In this document: positions 17,581-25,116 of the stretch, one piece after another
How the letters are laid out: each line of letters starts with the position of its first letter
How positions within the stretch are numbered: position 1 is the stretch's first letter
From: an uncultured Streptococcus sp.
GTDB lineage: Bacteria; Bacillota; Bacilli; Lactobacillales; Streptococcaceae
Direction of reading: 5' to 3'
NCBI GenBank assembly: GCA_934215455.1
Contig: CAKPZX010000019.1
Span: 1 to 30,438, forward strand
Length of the DNA stretch: 30,438 nt
The notes under the pieces: model-generated
Databases searched by the model: none
The model's input: the letters and a program-made list of their open reading frames with translations, nothing else
Told to the model about the DNA's origin: nothing
Made by a program: the position numbers and the translations under genes

Positions 17581-17608
17581 ATTGTACTATTCGTTTCTTC
17601 TAAAACAA
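17581..17608 (-). promoter_or_regulatory. Putative promoter of the AT-rich ABC pair
   Basis: Minus strand TTGTTT (17603-17608), 16-base spacer, TACAAT (17581-17586). The -10 is 37 bases before the ATPase start. Just upstream, AAGTTC-TTCT-GAACTT (17639-17654) is a perfect small inverted repeat that could end upstream transcription or bind a regulator. Confidence 0.45.
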
Positions 17609-17680
17609 TCTCTTAAGGTTTCAGGTAGCCCATTCAAAAAGTTCTTCTGAACTTACCCTCAGTTATCTTCATAATTGTTA

Positions 17681-17893
17681 TTATCCCTGTCTTTTTTTGG
17701 TGAAATAGGCTAGGTCTCCATCGTGACCAATCATAAAGAAATCTGATTCATCCTGATCACTCTGGTAGGTTTAATTTCGTTCAGTAAGATCTTCTTTAGC
17801 ATAGAGGTAAATACCTGTCTCACCACTGTCGTAACTCAATTGTCCACCTAGGTTTGATCCTCTTTCAGTAAGGAAAAAACAATTACATTTCAT
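17681..17893 (-). pseudogene. Decayed ORF, unknown product
   Basis: One minus-strand frame reads as 40 protein-like residues from an ATG at 17893 (RGSNLGGQLSYDSGETGIYL, then YAKEDLTERN). It meets a stop at 17771-17773, then continues in the same frame for 29 more (TYQSDQDESDFFMIGHDGDL, then AYFTKKRQG) to a stop at 17681. The composition on both sides of the stop looks coding, so a gene remnant with an in-frame nonsense change is likely. I do not recognise the family. It lies between the SDR gene and the AT-rich ABC pair, where the 5' part of the gene could have been lost. Confidence 0.5.
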
Positions 17894-17925
17894 AACAAGA
17901 TTTCAACTCTTGCTTTTTCATCCTC

Positions 17926-18624
17926 CTACTTCAAACTCCAACCACCATCAATTGTCAGGATTTGCCCTTGCATGGCAGATGCCTTTCCGCTAGCCAAAAA
18001 GAAGCTGACTTCTGCCACTTCCTCTGGCTCAATCCAGCGTTTGATCGGTGTTTCATTTGCTACCCAGTCTGCCAGACCACCTGGTTCAAAGTCCGCTGCG
18101 GTCATGCCTGTTTTGACAGCACCTGGCGCGATGCCAAAGACCTGAATCCCAGCTTCTGCATAATCCAGGGCCAACTGCTTGGTAAAGCCCGCTAGAGCAT
18201 GCTTGGACGAGGTATAAGCGTGACCGCCTCCTCCTGCCAGGCTAGAAGCAATGGAGCACATATTGATGATGATACCTTTTTTATTCTCCAACATTTGAGT
18301 CAGATAATGCCGCGTCAGCTCCACTGGAGTCACATAGTTGATCTCAAAGATCTCCTGAATCTCCTGAGCGCTTTGCTCCAGAAGCGGTTTGTAATCATCC
18401 AAGACCCCAGCCGTATTACACAAGACCTCTACCTCAGGACACCAGTCAAAAATCGGCGTCAAATCAAGAGTTAAGTCCCGTTGTAAGAAATGGAAATTAC
18501 CTGCTAACTGGGGGTCCGCTCCCTGGTCCACTCCATAGACCTGGTAGCCCTTTTCTATAAAGAGTCGAGCTTGAGCCAAACCAATCCCGGAACTCACGCC
18601 TGTAACCAAGACCCTTTTAGTCAT
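17926..18624 (-). CDS. Short-chain dehydrogenase/reductase (3-oxoacyl-ACP reductase-like)
   Basis: A 232-residue NAD(P)-dependent oxidoreductase. The cofactor motif TGVSSGIG is at about residues 8-15, NTAG near 90, catalytic Ser in MCSIASS, the YTSSK catalytic pair near 137-141, and the C-terminal QGQILTIDGGWSLK is typical of FabG-like members. It is not in a fatty acid gene cluster, so its substrate is probably not acyl-ACP; this is inference. It overlaps the DUF2829 gene by eight bases and so is translated with it. Confidence 0.9.
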   Translation of the reverse strand: MTKRVLVTGVSSGIGLAQARLFIEKGYQVYGVDQGADPQLAGNFHFLQRDLTLDLTPIFDWCPEVEVLCNTAGVLDDYKPLLEQSAQEIQEIFEINYVTPVELTRHYLTQMLENKKGIIINMCSIASSLAGGGGHAYTSSKHALAGFTKQLALDYAEAGIQVFGIAPGAVKTGMTAADFEPGGLADWVANETPIKRWIEPEEVAEVSFFLASGKASAMQGQILTIDGGWSLK

Positions 18625-18853
18625 GGACTTCCACCCAATCTGTCGCTAAAACATCACAAGGGGTTGGACTCCACATGGAGAAACCTTCACCCTCACCAGA
18701 AACGTTGATGAGGAAATAAGGCGTCACTTCTAGAGCCACCCCATTTTGCTCAATGGTATCAAACAATTGGACGTAGTTTTCTGCTCCGCCCCAACCAGTA
18801 CGTACATATTTTTTCTTAGCCTTTAAGCCTGGTAAAATCTCTTCAAATGTCAT
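18617..18853 (-). CDS. DUF2829 / Thoeris anti-defence 2 (Tad2)-like protein
   Basis: A 78-residue protein. MTFEEILPGLKAKKKYVRTGWGG at the start and MWSPTPCDVLATDWVEV at the end match the DUF2829 family pattern (an early arginine, GW, then W-P...D-LA-DW). Established knowledge: phage members of this family (Tad2) bind the cyclic ADP-ribose-type signal made by Thoeris ThsB and block that defence. Here the gene is chromosomal, in a housekeeping setting and overlapping an SDR gene, with no phage genes near. Its role may be to bind some nucleotide ligand; that is inference. Confidence 0.82.
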   Translation of the reverse strand: MTFEEILPGLKAKKKYVRTGWGGAENYVQLFDTIEQNGVALEVTPYFLINVSGEGEGFSMWSPTPCDVLATDWVEVHD

Positions 18854-18891
18854 TTTTTTCTCCTTTGTTATCTATTTAACTTTCTCCCTTT

Positions 18892-18897
18892 ATTATA
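18892..18897 (-). promoter_or_regulatory. Extended -10 promoter of the DUF2829-SDR operon
   Basis: Minus strand TGGTATAAT, 38 bases before the DUF2829 start, which is preceded by AAAGGAG. Confidence 0.6.
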
Positions 18898-18920
18898 CCA
18901 AAAAAAGAGCTTCCCCTATA

Positions 18921-18949
18921 CAAAAAGCCAGAGTTCTTCTACTCTAGCT
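18921..18949 (-). terminator. Terminator of the amino acid permease gene
   Basis: Stem AGCTAGAGT/ACTCTGGCT followed by TTTTT on the minus strand, nine bases after the permease stop. Confidence 0.82.
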
Positions 18950-18957
18950 TTCATCTT

Positions 18958-20349
18958 TTATTGATTTTCTTCTGAATGGCGATACCCATAACCGAAATAA
19001 ATTCCAACCCCGATCAAGAGAGCCACTCCGAAGGCCAGCCAGGTCGATAGGGAATACTGGGTCATAAAGGACAGACAGACCACAATCGATAGGATTGGCA
19101 GGACTGGAACCAAGGGCGTTTTAAATTCACCAGGTCCAGGAGTCCCGTGTTCCTTGCGTAATTTTAAGAGGGCAAAGGCCAACATAACCAGGTAAGCCAA
19201 GGTACAGATATTTAAGAAGGAAGCGATACTTGCAAGTGGAAAGACTCCACCAGCAATGGCTGCCATCGATCCAGCTACTAGTGTTGCATTTTTTGGAATT
19301 CTAGTTTTTGGATCGAGCTGTTTCATAGCTTTTGGCAAAAGCCCATCCCGCGCCAAACTGTAAATCATCCGTGAAAGGGCAAAGGTCATGGAAATACAGA
19401 CGGTAATCAGGGTCAAAATCGCTACCAGCGATACATAATTTCCTGCCCAACCGGCTCCGACCTGACGAAGGGCAAAGGCAACCGCGTCTTCTACATTTAA
19501 GTTCTTAAAAGGAACCATACCGGTCAAAACCAAGGTAACCAAGATATAAAGAACGGTTGTGATCAAAAGACTGAGGACAATGCCGCGAGGGACGTTCTTT
19601 TGTGGTTCCTTGATTTCATCGACCGCCATGGAAATGGACTCAAAACCAAGAAAGGCAAAGAACATGAGCGAAGCTCCAGCCATAATCCCTGTCTGGCCAC
19701 CATAGATTTCGCCAAATCCATACGGAGCAAAGTTTTCCCAGTTGCCAGGGTTTAGGTGAAAAATCCCGACAAGGATAAACAAGGCAAGAGCGGAAAACTT
19801 GAGTAAGACCAGCAAGGAATTAAAGCGTAAGACCGTTTTTGCATTCATAAGGACTAAGGCTGTGACGAGGACCATGACCAAAATAGGCAAGAGATCCACA
19901 TAAGTTCCCTTAGCTGGATCAAAAGTCCCGTTTAAAGCCGTCGGCAGGCTCCAGCCAAGATTGGCCAACAAGCCCTTGAAATAAGCAGCCCAACCTGAAG
20001 CCACCCCTGATACAGCTGTCATAAATTCCATCACAGTCAACCAACCGGCAATCCAGGCTGGAAACTCTCCAAAGATGGCATAGAGGTAACTATAGGCTCC
20101 ACCAGTTGAAGGGATGCGGGAAGCAAATTCAGCAAAGAAAAGGGCAGATAAGCCGACGCAAAAAGCCGCAATCACAATCGAAATAATGAGGGCTGGACCA
20201 GCTAAATTCGCGGCTGCAGTCCCTGTAATCGTGAAGATCCCTGTCCCCACCATGGCACCAATTCCTAAAATAATCAAATCCCACAATCGTAAATGGCGAT
20301 TTAGACCTGGGTGTACTTGCCCAAGTCCCTTTTTTCGAAATAGATTCAT
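18958..20349 (-). CDS. APC-family amino acid permease
   Basis: A 463-residue integral membrane transporter with about 12 hydrophobic segments. The N-terminal HLRLWDLIILGIGAMVGTGIFTITGTAA is the consensus first helix of the APC superfamily. The later FFAFLGFESISMAVDEIKEPQKNVPRGI is typical of the cationic amino acid transporter (YfnA/CAT) branch. The exact substrate is unknown. The frame stays open upstream through repeat A3 to 20595, but the ATG at 20349 is chosen: it has AGGGGAG upstream, a TGATAGAAT extended -10 before that, and the conserved protein begins there. Confidence 0.93.
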   Translation of the reverse strand: MNLFRKKGLGQVHPGLNRHLRLWDLIILGIGAMVGTGIFTITGTAAANLAGPALIISIVIAAFCVGLSALFFAEFASRIPSTGGAYSYLYAIFGEFPAWIAGWLTVMEFMTAVSGVASGWAAYFKGLLANLGWSLPTALNGTFDPAKGTYVDLLPILVMVLVTALVLMNAKTVLRFNSLLVLLKFSALALFILVGIFHLNPGNWENFAPYGFGEIYGGQTGIMAGASLMFFAFLGFESISMAVDEIKEPQKNVPRGIVLSLLITTVLYILVTLVLTGMVPFKNLNVEDAVAFALRQVGAGWAGNYVSLVAILTLITVCISMTFALSRMIYSLARDGLLPKAMKQLDPKTRIPKNATLVAGSMAAIAGGVFPLASIASFLNICTLAYLVMLAFALLKLRKEHGTPGPGEFKTPLVPVLPILSIVVCLSFMTQYSLSTWLAFGVALLIGVGIYFGYGYRHSEENQ

Positions 20350-20398
20350 GTATATTCTCCCCTCTAATGAGTTTATTCTATCATACTTGAACAAGAAA

Positions 20399-20576
20399 GA
20401 GAGTGGGACAGAAATCGGTAATTCGTCAGAATTCGATTTCGTCGTCCCACCTCCGCACAGTTGAGTAGGGCTGTAAAAGCTGATGAAATCAGCGTAGTAG
20501 AGCCCACTCAACCACTGCGTCTTGCTCGACAATCCAAAAATAATTGAGAGGCTAGGACTTTTGTCCCAGCCCCCCC
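20399..20576 (-). repeat. Family A structured repeat, copy A3
   Basis: Complete copy in minus orientation, with the same three hairpins as A2. It starts eight bases after the stop of the 20585-21415 gene and runs to about 50 bases before the permease start, so it is the terminator region of the PadR operon. It differs from A2 and A4 at a few positions only. Confidence 0.9.
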
Positions 20577-20584
20577 ATTTCTTA

Positions 20585-21415
20585 CTATTTATCACTTTCC
20601 GTCCTATTCTTTTTCAAAGCACGAATCGTAAACCAATAATAAATTACCAGCCCAAAAACGATGATCACTGTGGGCAGAAGAACCGTCATACCAAGATTCT
20701 GAGCTCCTTGTGCCAAGGTCCAGCGATGTAAGAATCCAACCACTAAAAAGGCGACGATAGGAAAGACGAAAGCTCGTCCAAACTCTTCTTTCCATTGCCA
20801 AAGAATGAGAGCTCCGCTAGACCCTGTCATGAGAAGAGCATCCCAAGGACTAGGGACTACAAACCATGCAAGAGCTGGCAAGAAACGGACCCCCACTATT
20901 TCACCAACAAAATAGAATCCTAGAACTAGAACAAATGCTACATAAATTGCTTTTTTCGCTTTTTCTTCCGCAAAAATGAGGCGACGAAGGAGATAGAAGA
21001 TCATCCCAACTGTTAGGAGTCCCAAAATGATGTCGGTTAAATAGACTAGAGGCTTGAGCACAAGGACCGCTTGAGAAGCAAAATCACTTAAGAGGCGATA
21101 AAAAATCACAATACCTGAAAAGATAGGCCCATATTTCAAAACAGACCGCGTCGATTCTTTGGGCATATTTTCGATAATTTGGTCTGCCATTCCCTTTGGA
21201 TCGAGACCAAAATAATCCTTTGCCGTGAGGCCATCTCCGCTTGCTTGCGAAAAATCTAGCGCCAAATTATAGACCTGCTCTCTTAAGGCCTTCTCCTCAT
21301 ATAAAAAACCTGCAAAATTGAAATAATCCCAGAGATCTTGGAAATAAACTTGATCCTCCTGGCTAAAGGTTTGCATCAAGGCCTGCGTTTCTTCAAAATA
21401 CATTGCTGATTTCAT
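20585..21415 (-). CDS. Membrane protein with DUF1048-like N-terminal domain (second of pair)
   Basis: A 276-residue protein. The soluble N-terminal part (about 1-90) ends with the pattern YFGLDPKGMADQIIENMPKES. It is followed by about six hydrophobic segments from residue 98 on. The N-terminal region resembles that of the preceding gene and small DUF1048-type domains found beside PadR regulators; the name is tentative. The start at 21415 forms an ATGA overlap with the previous gene. Function is not known; co-regulation by PadR suggests a membrane stress or export role. Confidence 0.82.
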   Translation of the reverse strand: MKSAMYFEETQALMQTFSQEDQVYFQDLWDYFNFAGFLYEEKALREQVYNLALDFSQASGDGLTAKDYFGLDPKGMADQIIENMPKESTRSVLKYGPIFSGIVIFYRLLSDFASQAVLVLKPLVYLTDIILGLLTVGMIFYLLRRLIFAEEKAKKAIYVAFVLVLGFYFVGEIVGVRFLPALAWFVVPSPWDALLMTGSSGALILWQWKEEFGRAFVFPIVAFLVVGFLHRWTLAQGAQNLGMTVLLPTVIIVFGLVIYYWFTIRALKKNRTESDK

Positions 21416-22212
21416 GCTTCTTCCTTCTTTCTTTGGAGACAAAATACAATAAGGGTCAGGACTAGTCCCATGAGAGGAAGTAACCAGCCTATTAAATGAG
21501 CAGGTTCCTGATTCACAAGACGAATCCAGCATCCAGTAACTAAGAAAGTCAGGCCCATGAATAGTAGACTCGTCATCAAACGCTCCCTGCTTCTATAAGC
21601 CATAACTGCAAACCCAAGTAAGACTAAGACAGCAAGAGCAATCCCCCAACCATCTGATAAGAGGAAACTCCCAATGTGGCCAAAATGGATCGAAAATAGT
21701 CGTACGATGTTCAGAAACACCATCAGGCTGATCACACTGATAAACATAGCCCAAGACCACTTTATTTCTCCATAGCTCTGTTTGGACCAAAGCCACGTGA
21801 TGAACTGGCTGAACACCAAGAAATTAAGTAGAATGACAACATAGGTCAAGGGTTCGATTTTCAGTGGTGTCATCCAGGTAAAATCCATTAAATAACGCAT
21901 GCCAACCAAGATCACTCCAAGTAGGAAGACAAGTCCCACATAAGATCCTAATGAGCGTTTAGGCAAGTCTGAAAGAACTTGATCCACCATCGCCCGTGGA
22001 TCCTTTCCAAAATACTCCACCGCCCGAATGCCTTCTTTTTCAGCAACTTTCAGATCGCAAACCATATTGTAGAGTTGTTCACCGAGTGCTTCATCATCAT
22101 AAAAATAGGACTTAGCCCCAATATAGGCCACCATTTTTTTCACATAGGCTTGATCCTCTTTGTTTAGATGAATCAATTCATCTGACATTTTTTCTGTATA
22201 ACTTTCTACCAT
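21412..22212 (-). CDS. Membrane protein with DUF1048-like N-terminal domain (first of pair)
   Basis: A 266-residue protein built like the next gene: a soluble N-terminal domain (LNKEDQAYVKKMVAYIGAKSYFYDDEALGEQLYNMVCDL...YFGKDPRAMVDQVLSDLPKRS, about residues 14-87), then several membrane helices. The two look like products of an old tandem duplication. The start at 22212 is supported by GGAGGGAG and overlaps the PadR stop by seven bases. An in-frame start at 22272 lies inside padR and is less likely. Confidence 0.82.
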   Translation of the reverse strand: MVESYTEKMSDELIHLNKEDQAYVKKMVAYIGAKSYFYDDEALGEQLYNMVCDLKVAEKEGIRAVEYFGKDPRAMVDQVLSDLPKRSLGSYVGLVFLLGVILVGMRYLMDFTWMTPLKIEPLTYVVILLNFLVFSQFITWLWSKQSYGEIKWSWAMFISVISLMVFLNIVRLFSIHFGHIGSFLLSDGWGIALAVLVLLGFAVMAYRSRERLMTSLLFMGLTFLVTGCWIRLVNQEPAHLIGWLLPLMGLVLTLIVFCLQRKKEEA

Positions 22213-22535
22213 TCTTCTCCCTCCTTCTTGATACGTTCTACTTTTGTGACTAGCTCCTGCCACTGGTCCCAAAATTCCCCTAAGCGCTCTCTTCCAGCAT
22301 CACTGAGTGAAAAATACTTACGATCAGGACCATCTGGAGACGGCCTCATTTCCCCATGAATAATTCCTTGTTTTTCTAATTTTTGAAGCAGGGGATAAAT
22401 GGTCCCAGCGACAATCTTATCAAATCCCATCTCTTTGAGACTTTGGATCAATTCATAGCCATAGATGGCCTTTTTAGAAATAATCTCCAGCACACAGCCC
22501 TCCAAGACTCCCTTTAGTAATTGGGACTCTTTCAT
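22206..22535 (-). CDS. PadR-family transcriptional regulator
   Basis: A 109-residue winged-helix regulator. The sequence LLKGVLEGCVLEIISKKAIYGYELIQSLKEMGFDKIVAGTIYPLLQKLEKQGII and the wing PDGPDRKYFSLSDAGRE are classic PadR. The start at 22535 is chosen over a GTG at 22556 because GAGGTG sits correctly before it. It is first in an operon with two overlapping membrane protein genes. A perfect 12-bp inverted repeat around its own promoter suggests that it represses the operon, with release by an unknown ligand. Confidence 0.93.
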   Translation of the reverse strand: MKESQLLKGVLEGCVLEIISKKAIYGYELIQSLKEMGFDKIVAGTIYPLLQKLEKQGIIHGEMRPSPDGPDRKYFSLSDAGRERLGEFWDQWQELVTKVERIKKEGEEW

Positions 22536-22573
22536 CCTTCTCACCTCTTTCTTCACATTTTTCGCTAGTTTGT

Positions 22574-22627
22574 TTTACATACTAGCTGTTTCACTATCAG
22601 TATACTCTTTCTCGACTAGTATGTAAA
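22574..22627 (-). promoter_or_regulatory. PadR operon promoter and operator
   Basis: Minus strand TTTACA (22622-22627), 17-base spacer, TATACT (22599-22604). A perfect 12-bp inverted repeat TTTACATACTAG/CTAGTATGTAAA (22574-22585 and 22616-22627) brackets the promoter: one half overlaps the -35, the other lies just downstream of the -10. The halves contain ACAT/ATGT, the core of known PadR sites. Confidence 0.82.
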
Positions 22628-22760
22628 GCATAATAGTAATTTTTTTTAAAAAATTTTTATTCCTTAAAAATCCCTTAAAATCAAGGCTTTCAGTGTATAC
22701 GGGTGTGTAAATATACAAAAAAGTTCAAAAAACACTTTATTTTGTCGATTGATTGGAGTA

Positions 22761-22766
22761 TAATAA
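22761..22766 (+). promoter_or_regulatory. -10 element of the second peptide-binding lipoprotein gene
   Basis: A perfect TATAAT (in GAGTATAATAATT) lies 28 bases before the ATG. The -35 region (TTTATT) is poor. The gap from 22628 to here is A+T-rich without a gene. Confidence 0.55.
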
Positions 22767-22794
22767 TTAAAATTATTCAAAAGGAGACACGAAT

Positions 22795-24759
22795 ATGAAA
22801 AAATCGAAGCTTGCTCTTTTAGCAGGTGTCGCCGCAGCTTCAACGCTTTTCCTTGCTGCATGTGGCTCATCTTCTAATGCGTCAAAAGGGACAACCTACA
22901 ACTACGTGTATGGTACAGACCCTGATTCCTTGAACTATTTGACTTCAAATCGTTCAACTACAAGCGACATTACTACCAACTTGGTCGATGGTTTGTTTGA
23001 AAACGATCAATACGGTAACCTAGTGCCTGCTCTTGCTGAGGACTGGTCCGTTTCAAAAGACGGTCTCACTTATACCTACAAGCTTCGAAAAGATGCGAAG
23101 TGGTATGATTCAGAAGGAAATGAATACGCTGACGTCACTGCACACGATTTCGTGACATCTCTAAAATACGTAGCAGATAAAAAATCAGATGCTCTTTACT
23201 TGGTTCAAAACTCAGTCAAAGGCTTGGATGACTATGTAAACGGGAAAACCAAAGACTTCTCAACTGTTGGGGTAAAAGCTGTTGATGATCACACTCTTCA
23301 ATACACTTTGAACCAACCAGAATCTTTCTGGAATTCTAAATTGACGACTGCTACCATGATGCCAGTTAATGAAAAATTCTTGGAATCAGCTGGGAAAGAC
23401 TTTGGTAGCGTGAAACCAAATGGTATCCTCTACAATGGTCCATACATTTTGAAATCCTTCACTTCAAAATCACAAATCGAGTTGGATAAAAACCCTGATT
23501 ACTACGACAAGAAAAATGTTCACATCGATACGGTTAAATTGACTTACTTCGATGGATCTGACCAAGACTATCTTGCTCGTAACTTCTCAGATGGGAACCT
23601 ATCTACTGCTCGTCTCTTCCCAACAAGCTCAACTTACAGCACGATTGAGAAGAAATTCAAGGATAACATCGTTTATTCACCTCAAGATTCTACTGTTTAC
23701 TACGCTTACTTCAACGTTAACCGTCAAAACTACGGCCATACGAAGAAGACGTCTGATGAGCAAAAGAACAGTACTAAGACAGCTCTTCAAAACAAAAACT
23801 TCCGTCAAGCTTTGAACTTTGCTTTGGATAGAACTTCCTACAGCGCTCAAGTGAATGGGAAAGATGGAGCATCAAAAACTCTTCGTACCCTACTAGTTCC
23901 ACCTACATTTGTGCAAGCCAACGGAAAAGACTTCGGTACTCTCGTTGAAGAAAAACTTGCCGCAACAGGAGATGAGTGGAAAGGTGTTAGCTTCGCTGAT
24001 GCTCAAGATAGCTTGCACAATGCGGATAAAGCAAAAGCAGAACTTGCAAAAGCGAAGGCTGAATTGCAATCACAAGGTGTTCAATTCCCAATCCATATCG
24101 ACTATGTTGTAGACCAATCTTCTAATGCTCTTGTCCAACAAGCCGACTCTATGAAGAGCTCAATCGAAGCGGCCCTTGGTAAAGACAATGTCGTGATCGA
24201 TGTGCAAAAATTGTCTACAGACGATGCGGATAACGCGACTTACTTTGCCCAATCACCAGACCAAAAAGACTTTGATATGGATATCACTGGTTGGGGACCT
24301 GACTTCCAAGACCCATCTACTTACTTGGATATCTTGAACCCAACAGATGGTTCAACCTTGACTGGTATGGGACTTGATCCTAAGAAAGACCAAGCGCTCA
24401 TCGAGAAAATTGGTTTGAACGAATACAAAGCATTGTTGGATACTGCCAATGCTGAAAAATTGGATACCAATGCACGTTATGAAAAATATGCTGATGCCCA
24501 AGCTTGGTTGACAGAAAACGCAATTGTTCTTCCAATCTACTCTAAGGGTGGAGTTCCATCTATCACGAAGGTAACGCCATTCTCAGCAGCAAATTCTGCA
24601 ATTGGTATTAAAGGTGAAACAAGCTTCTTCAAATACCAAAAACTTCAAGATAAGACAGTCACAACTGCTGACTACGACAAAGCTTATAAGAATTGGTTGA
24701 AAGAAAAAGAAGAATCAAACAAAAAAGCGCAAGAAGAACTTGCAAAACACGTGAAATAA
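22795..24759 (+). CDS. Oligopeptide-binding lipoprotein (AmiA/AliA type), second copy
   Basis: A 654-residue SBP_bac_5 protein, clearly paralogous to the one at 7974-9941 along its whole length. Lipobox FLAACGSS (Cys23), YVYGTDPDSLNYLTSNRSTTSDITTNLVDGLFEND near the start, signature WGPDFQDPSTYLDIL, and the C-terminal tail EEESNKKAQEELAKHVK-like region. It is an orphan binding protein without transporter genes beside it and stands on the plus strand, divergent from the PadR operon. Starting ATG follows AAAGGAG by about eight bases. Ligand specificity probably differs from its paralogue (inference). Confidence 0.94.
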   Translation: MKKSKLALLAGVAAASTLFLAACGSSSNASKGTTYNYVYGTDPDSLNYLTSNRSTTSDITTNLVDGLFENDQYGNLVPALAEDWSVSKDGLTYTYKLRKDAKWYDSEGNEYADVTAHDFVTSLKYVADKKSDALYLVQNSVKGLDDYVNGKTKDFSTVGVKAVDDHTLQYTLNQPESFWNSKLTTATMMPVNEKFLESAGKDFGSVKPNGILYNGPYILKSFTSKSQIELDKNPDYYDKKNVHIDTVKLTYFDGSDQDYLARNFSDGNLSTARLFPTSSTYSTIEKKFKDNIVYSPQDSTVYYAYFNVNRQNYGHTKKTSDEQKNSTKTALQNKNFRQALNFALDRTSYSAQVNGKDGASKTLRTLLVPPTFVQANGKDFGTLVEEKLAATGDEWKGVSFADAQDSLHNADKAKAELAKAKAELQSQGVQFPIHIDYVVDQSSNALVQQADSMKSSIEAALGKDNVVIDVQKLSTDDADNATYFAQSPDQKDFDMDITGWGPDFQDPSTYLDILNPTDGSTLTGMGLDPKKDQALIEKIGLNEYKALLDTANAEKLDTNARYEKYADAQAWLTENAIVLPIYSKGGVPSITKVTPFSAANSAIGIKGETSFFKYQKLQDKTVTTADYDKAYKNWLKEKEESNKKAQEELAKHVK

Positions 24760-24769
24760 TCACGAAAGA

Positions 24770-24800
24770 AAACACCGGGGATATAATCCTCGGTGTTTTT
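24770..24800 (+). terminator. Terminator of the second peptide-binding lipoprotein gene
   Basis: Stem ACACCG(G)GG/CCTCGGTGT with loop ATATAAT, then TTTTT. Starts ten bases after the stop codon. Confidence 0.9.
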
Positions 24801-24822
24801 GGTTAAGGATAAAACTATCTTT

Positions 24823-24984
24823 GAAACTTTCCTTAGGTGAGTACGGACGTTAGGTGAAATTATCCAGTGGATGATTTCAGCAATCCAGGAAGTTCCATAA
24901 CTTAGTTTTGGACCTAAGGTTCCAAAACTCCCGAGTGCTAGAAATACTATTATTTCTAGCACTTTTCTCACGGCGGAAAGTTTC
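24823..24984 (+). repeat. Family B structured repeat, copy B3
   Basis: Terminal stem GAAACTTTCC/GGAAAGTTTC and GTGAG/CTCAC; arm 2 AGTTTTGGA/TCCAAAACT, a compensatory version of the B1/B2 arm; CTCCCGAG; arm 3 GTGCTAGAAAT/ATTTCTAGCAC. Arm 1 is replaced by a longer hairpin TGAAATTATCC/GGATGATTTCA followed by extra bases, which accounts for the greater length. It lies 22 bases after a terminator, between convergent genes. The rest of the gap (24985-25116) is A+T-rich with no gene and no clear terminator for the minus-strand gene. Confidence 0.85.
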
Positions 24985-25116
24985 GGTATTTGTTTAAATA
25001 AGCTTAATAACATACATTATTATAATTCTTTCCGCAACACTTGGCTTGTTCTAAGTAAAAAAACAGGTTGTCTACTTATCGGCTTTTTCATTTCTAATCT
25101 TTTCTAGACTCAAACG

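Noticed and set aside
16979..17650. A 223-residue plus-strand frame opposite the AT-rich ABC ATPase gene
   Set aside because: Antisense of a well-supported ATPase with all motifs; no ribosome binding site.
20350..20595. N-terminal extension of the amino acid permease through repeat A3
   Set aside because: The extension is only the open frame of the repeat. A good ribosome binding site and the conserved start of the family are at 20349.
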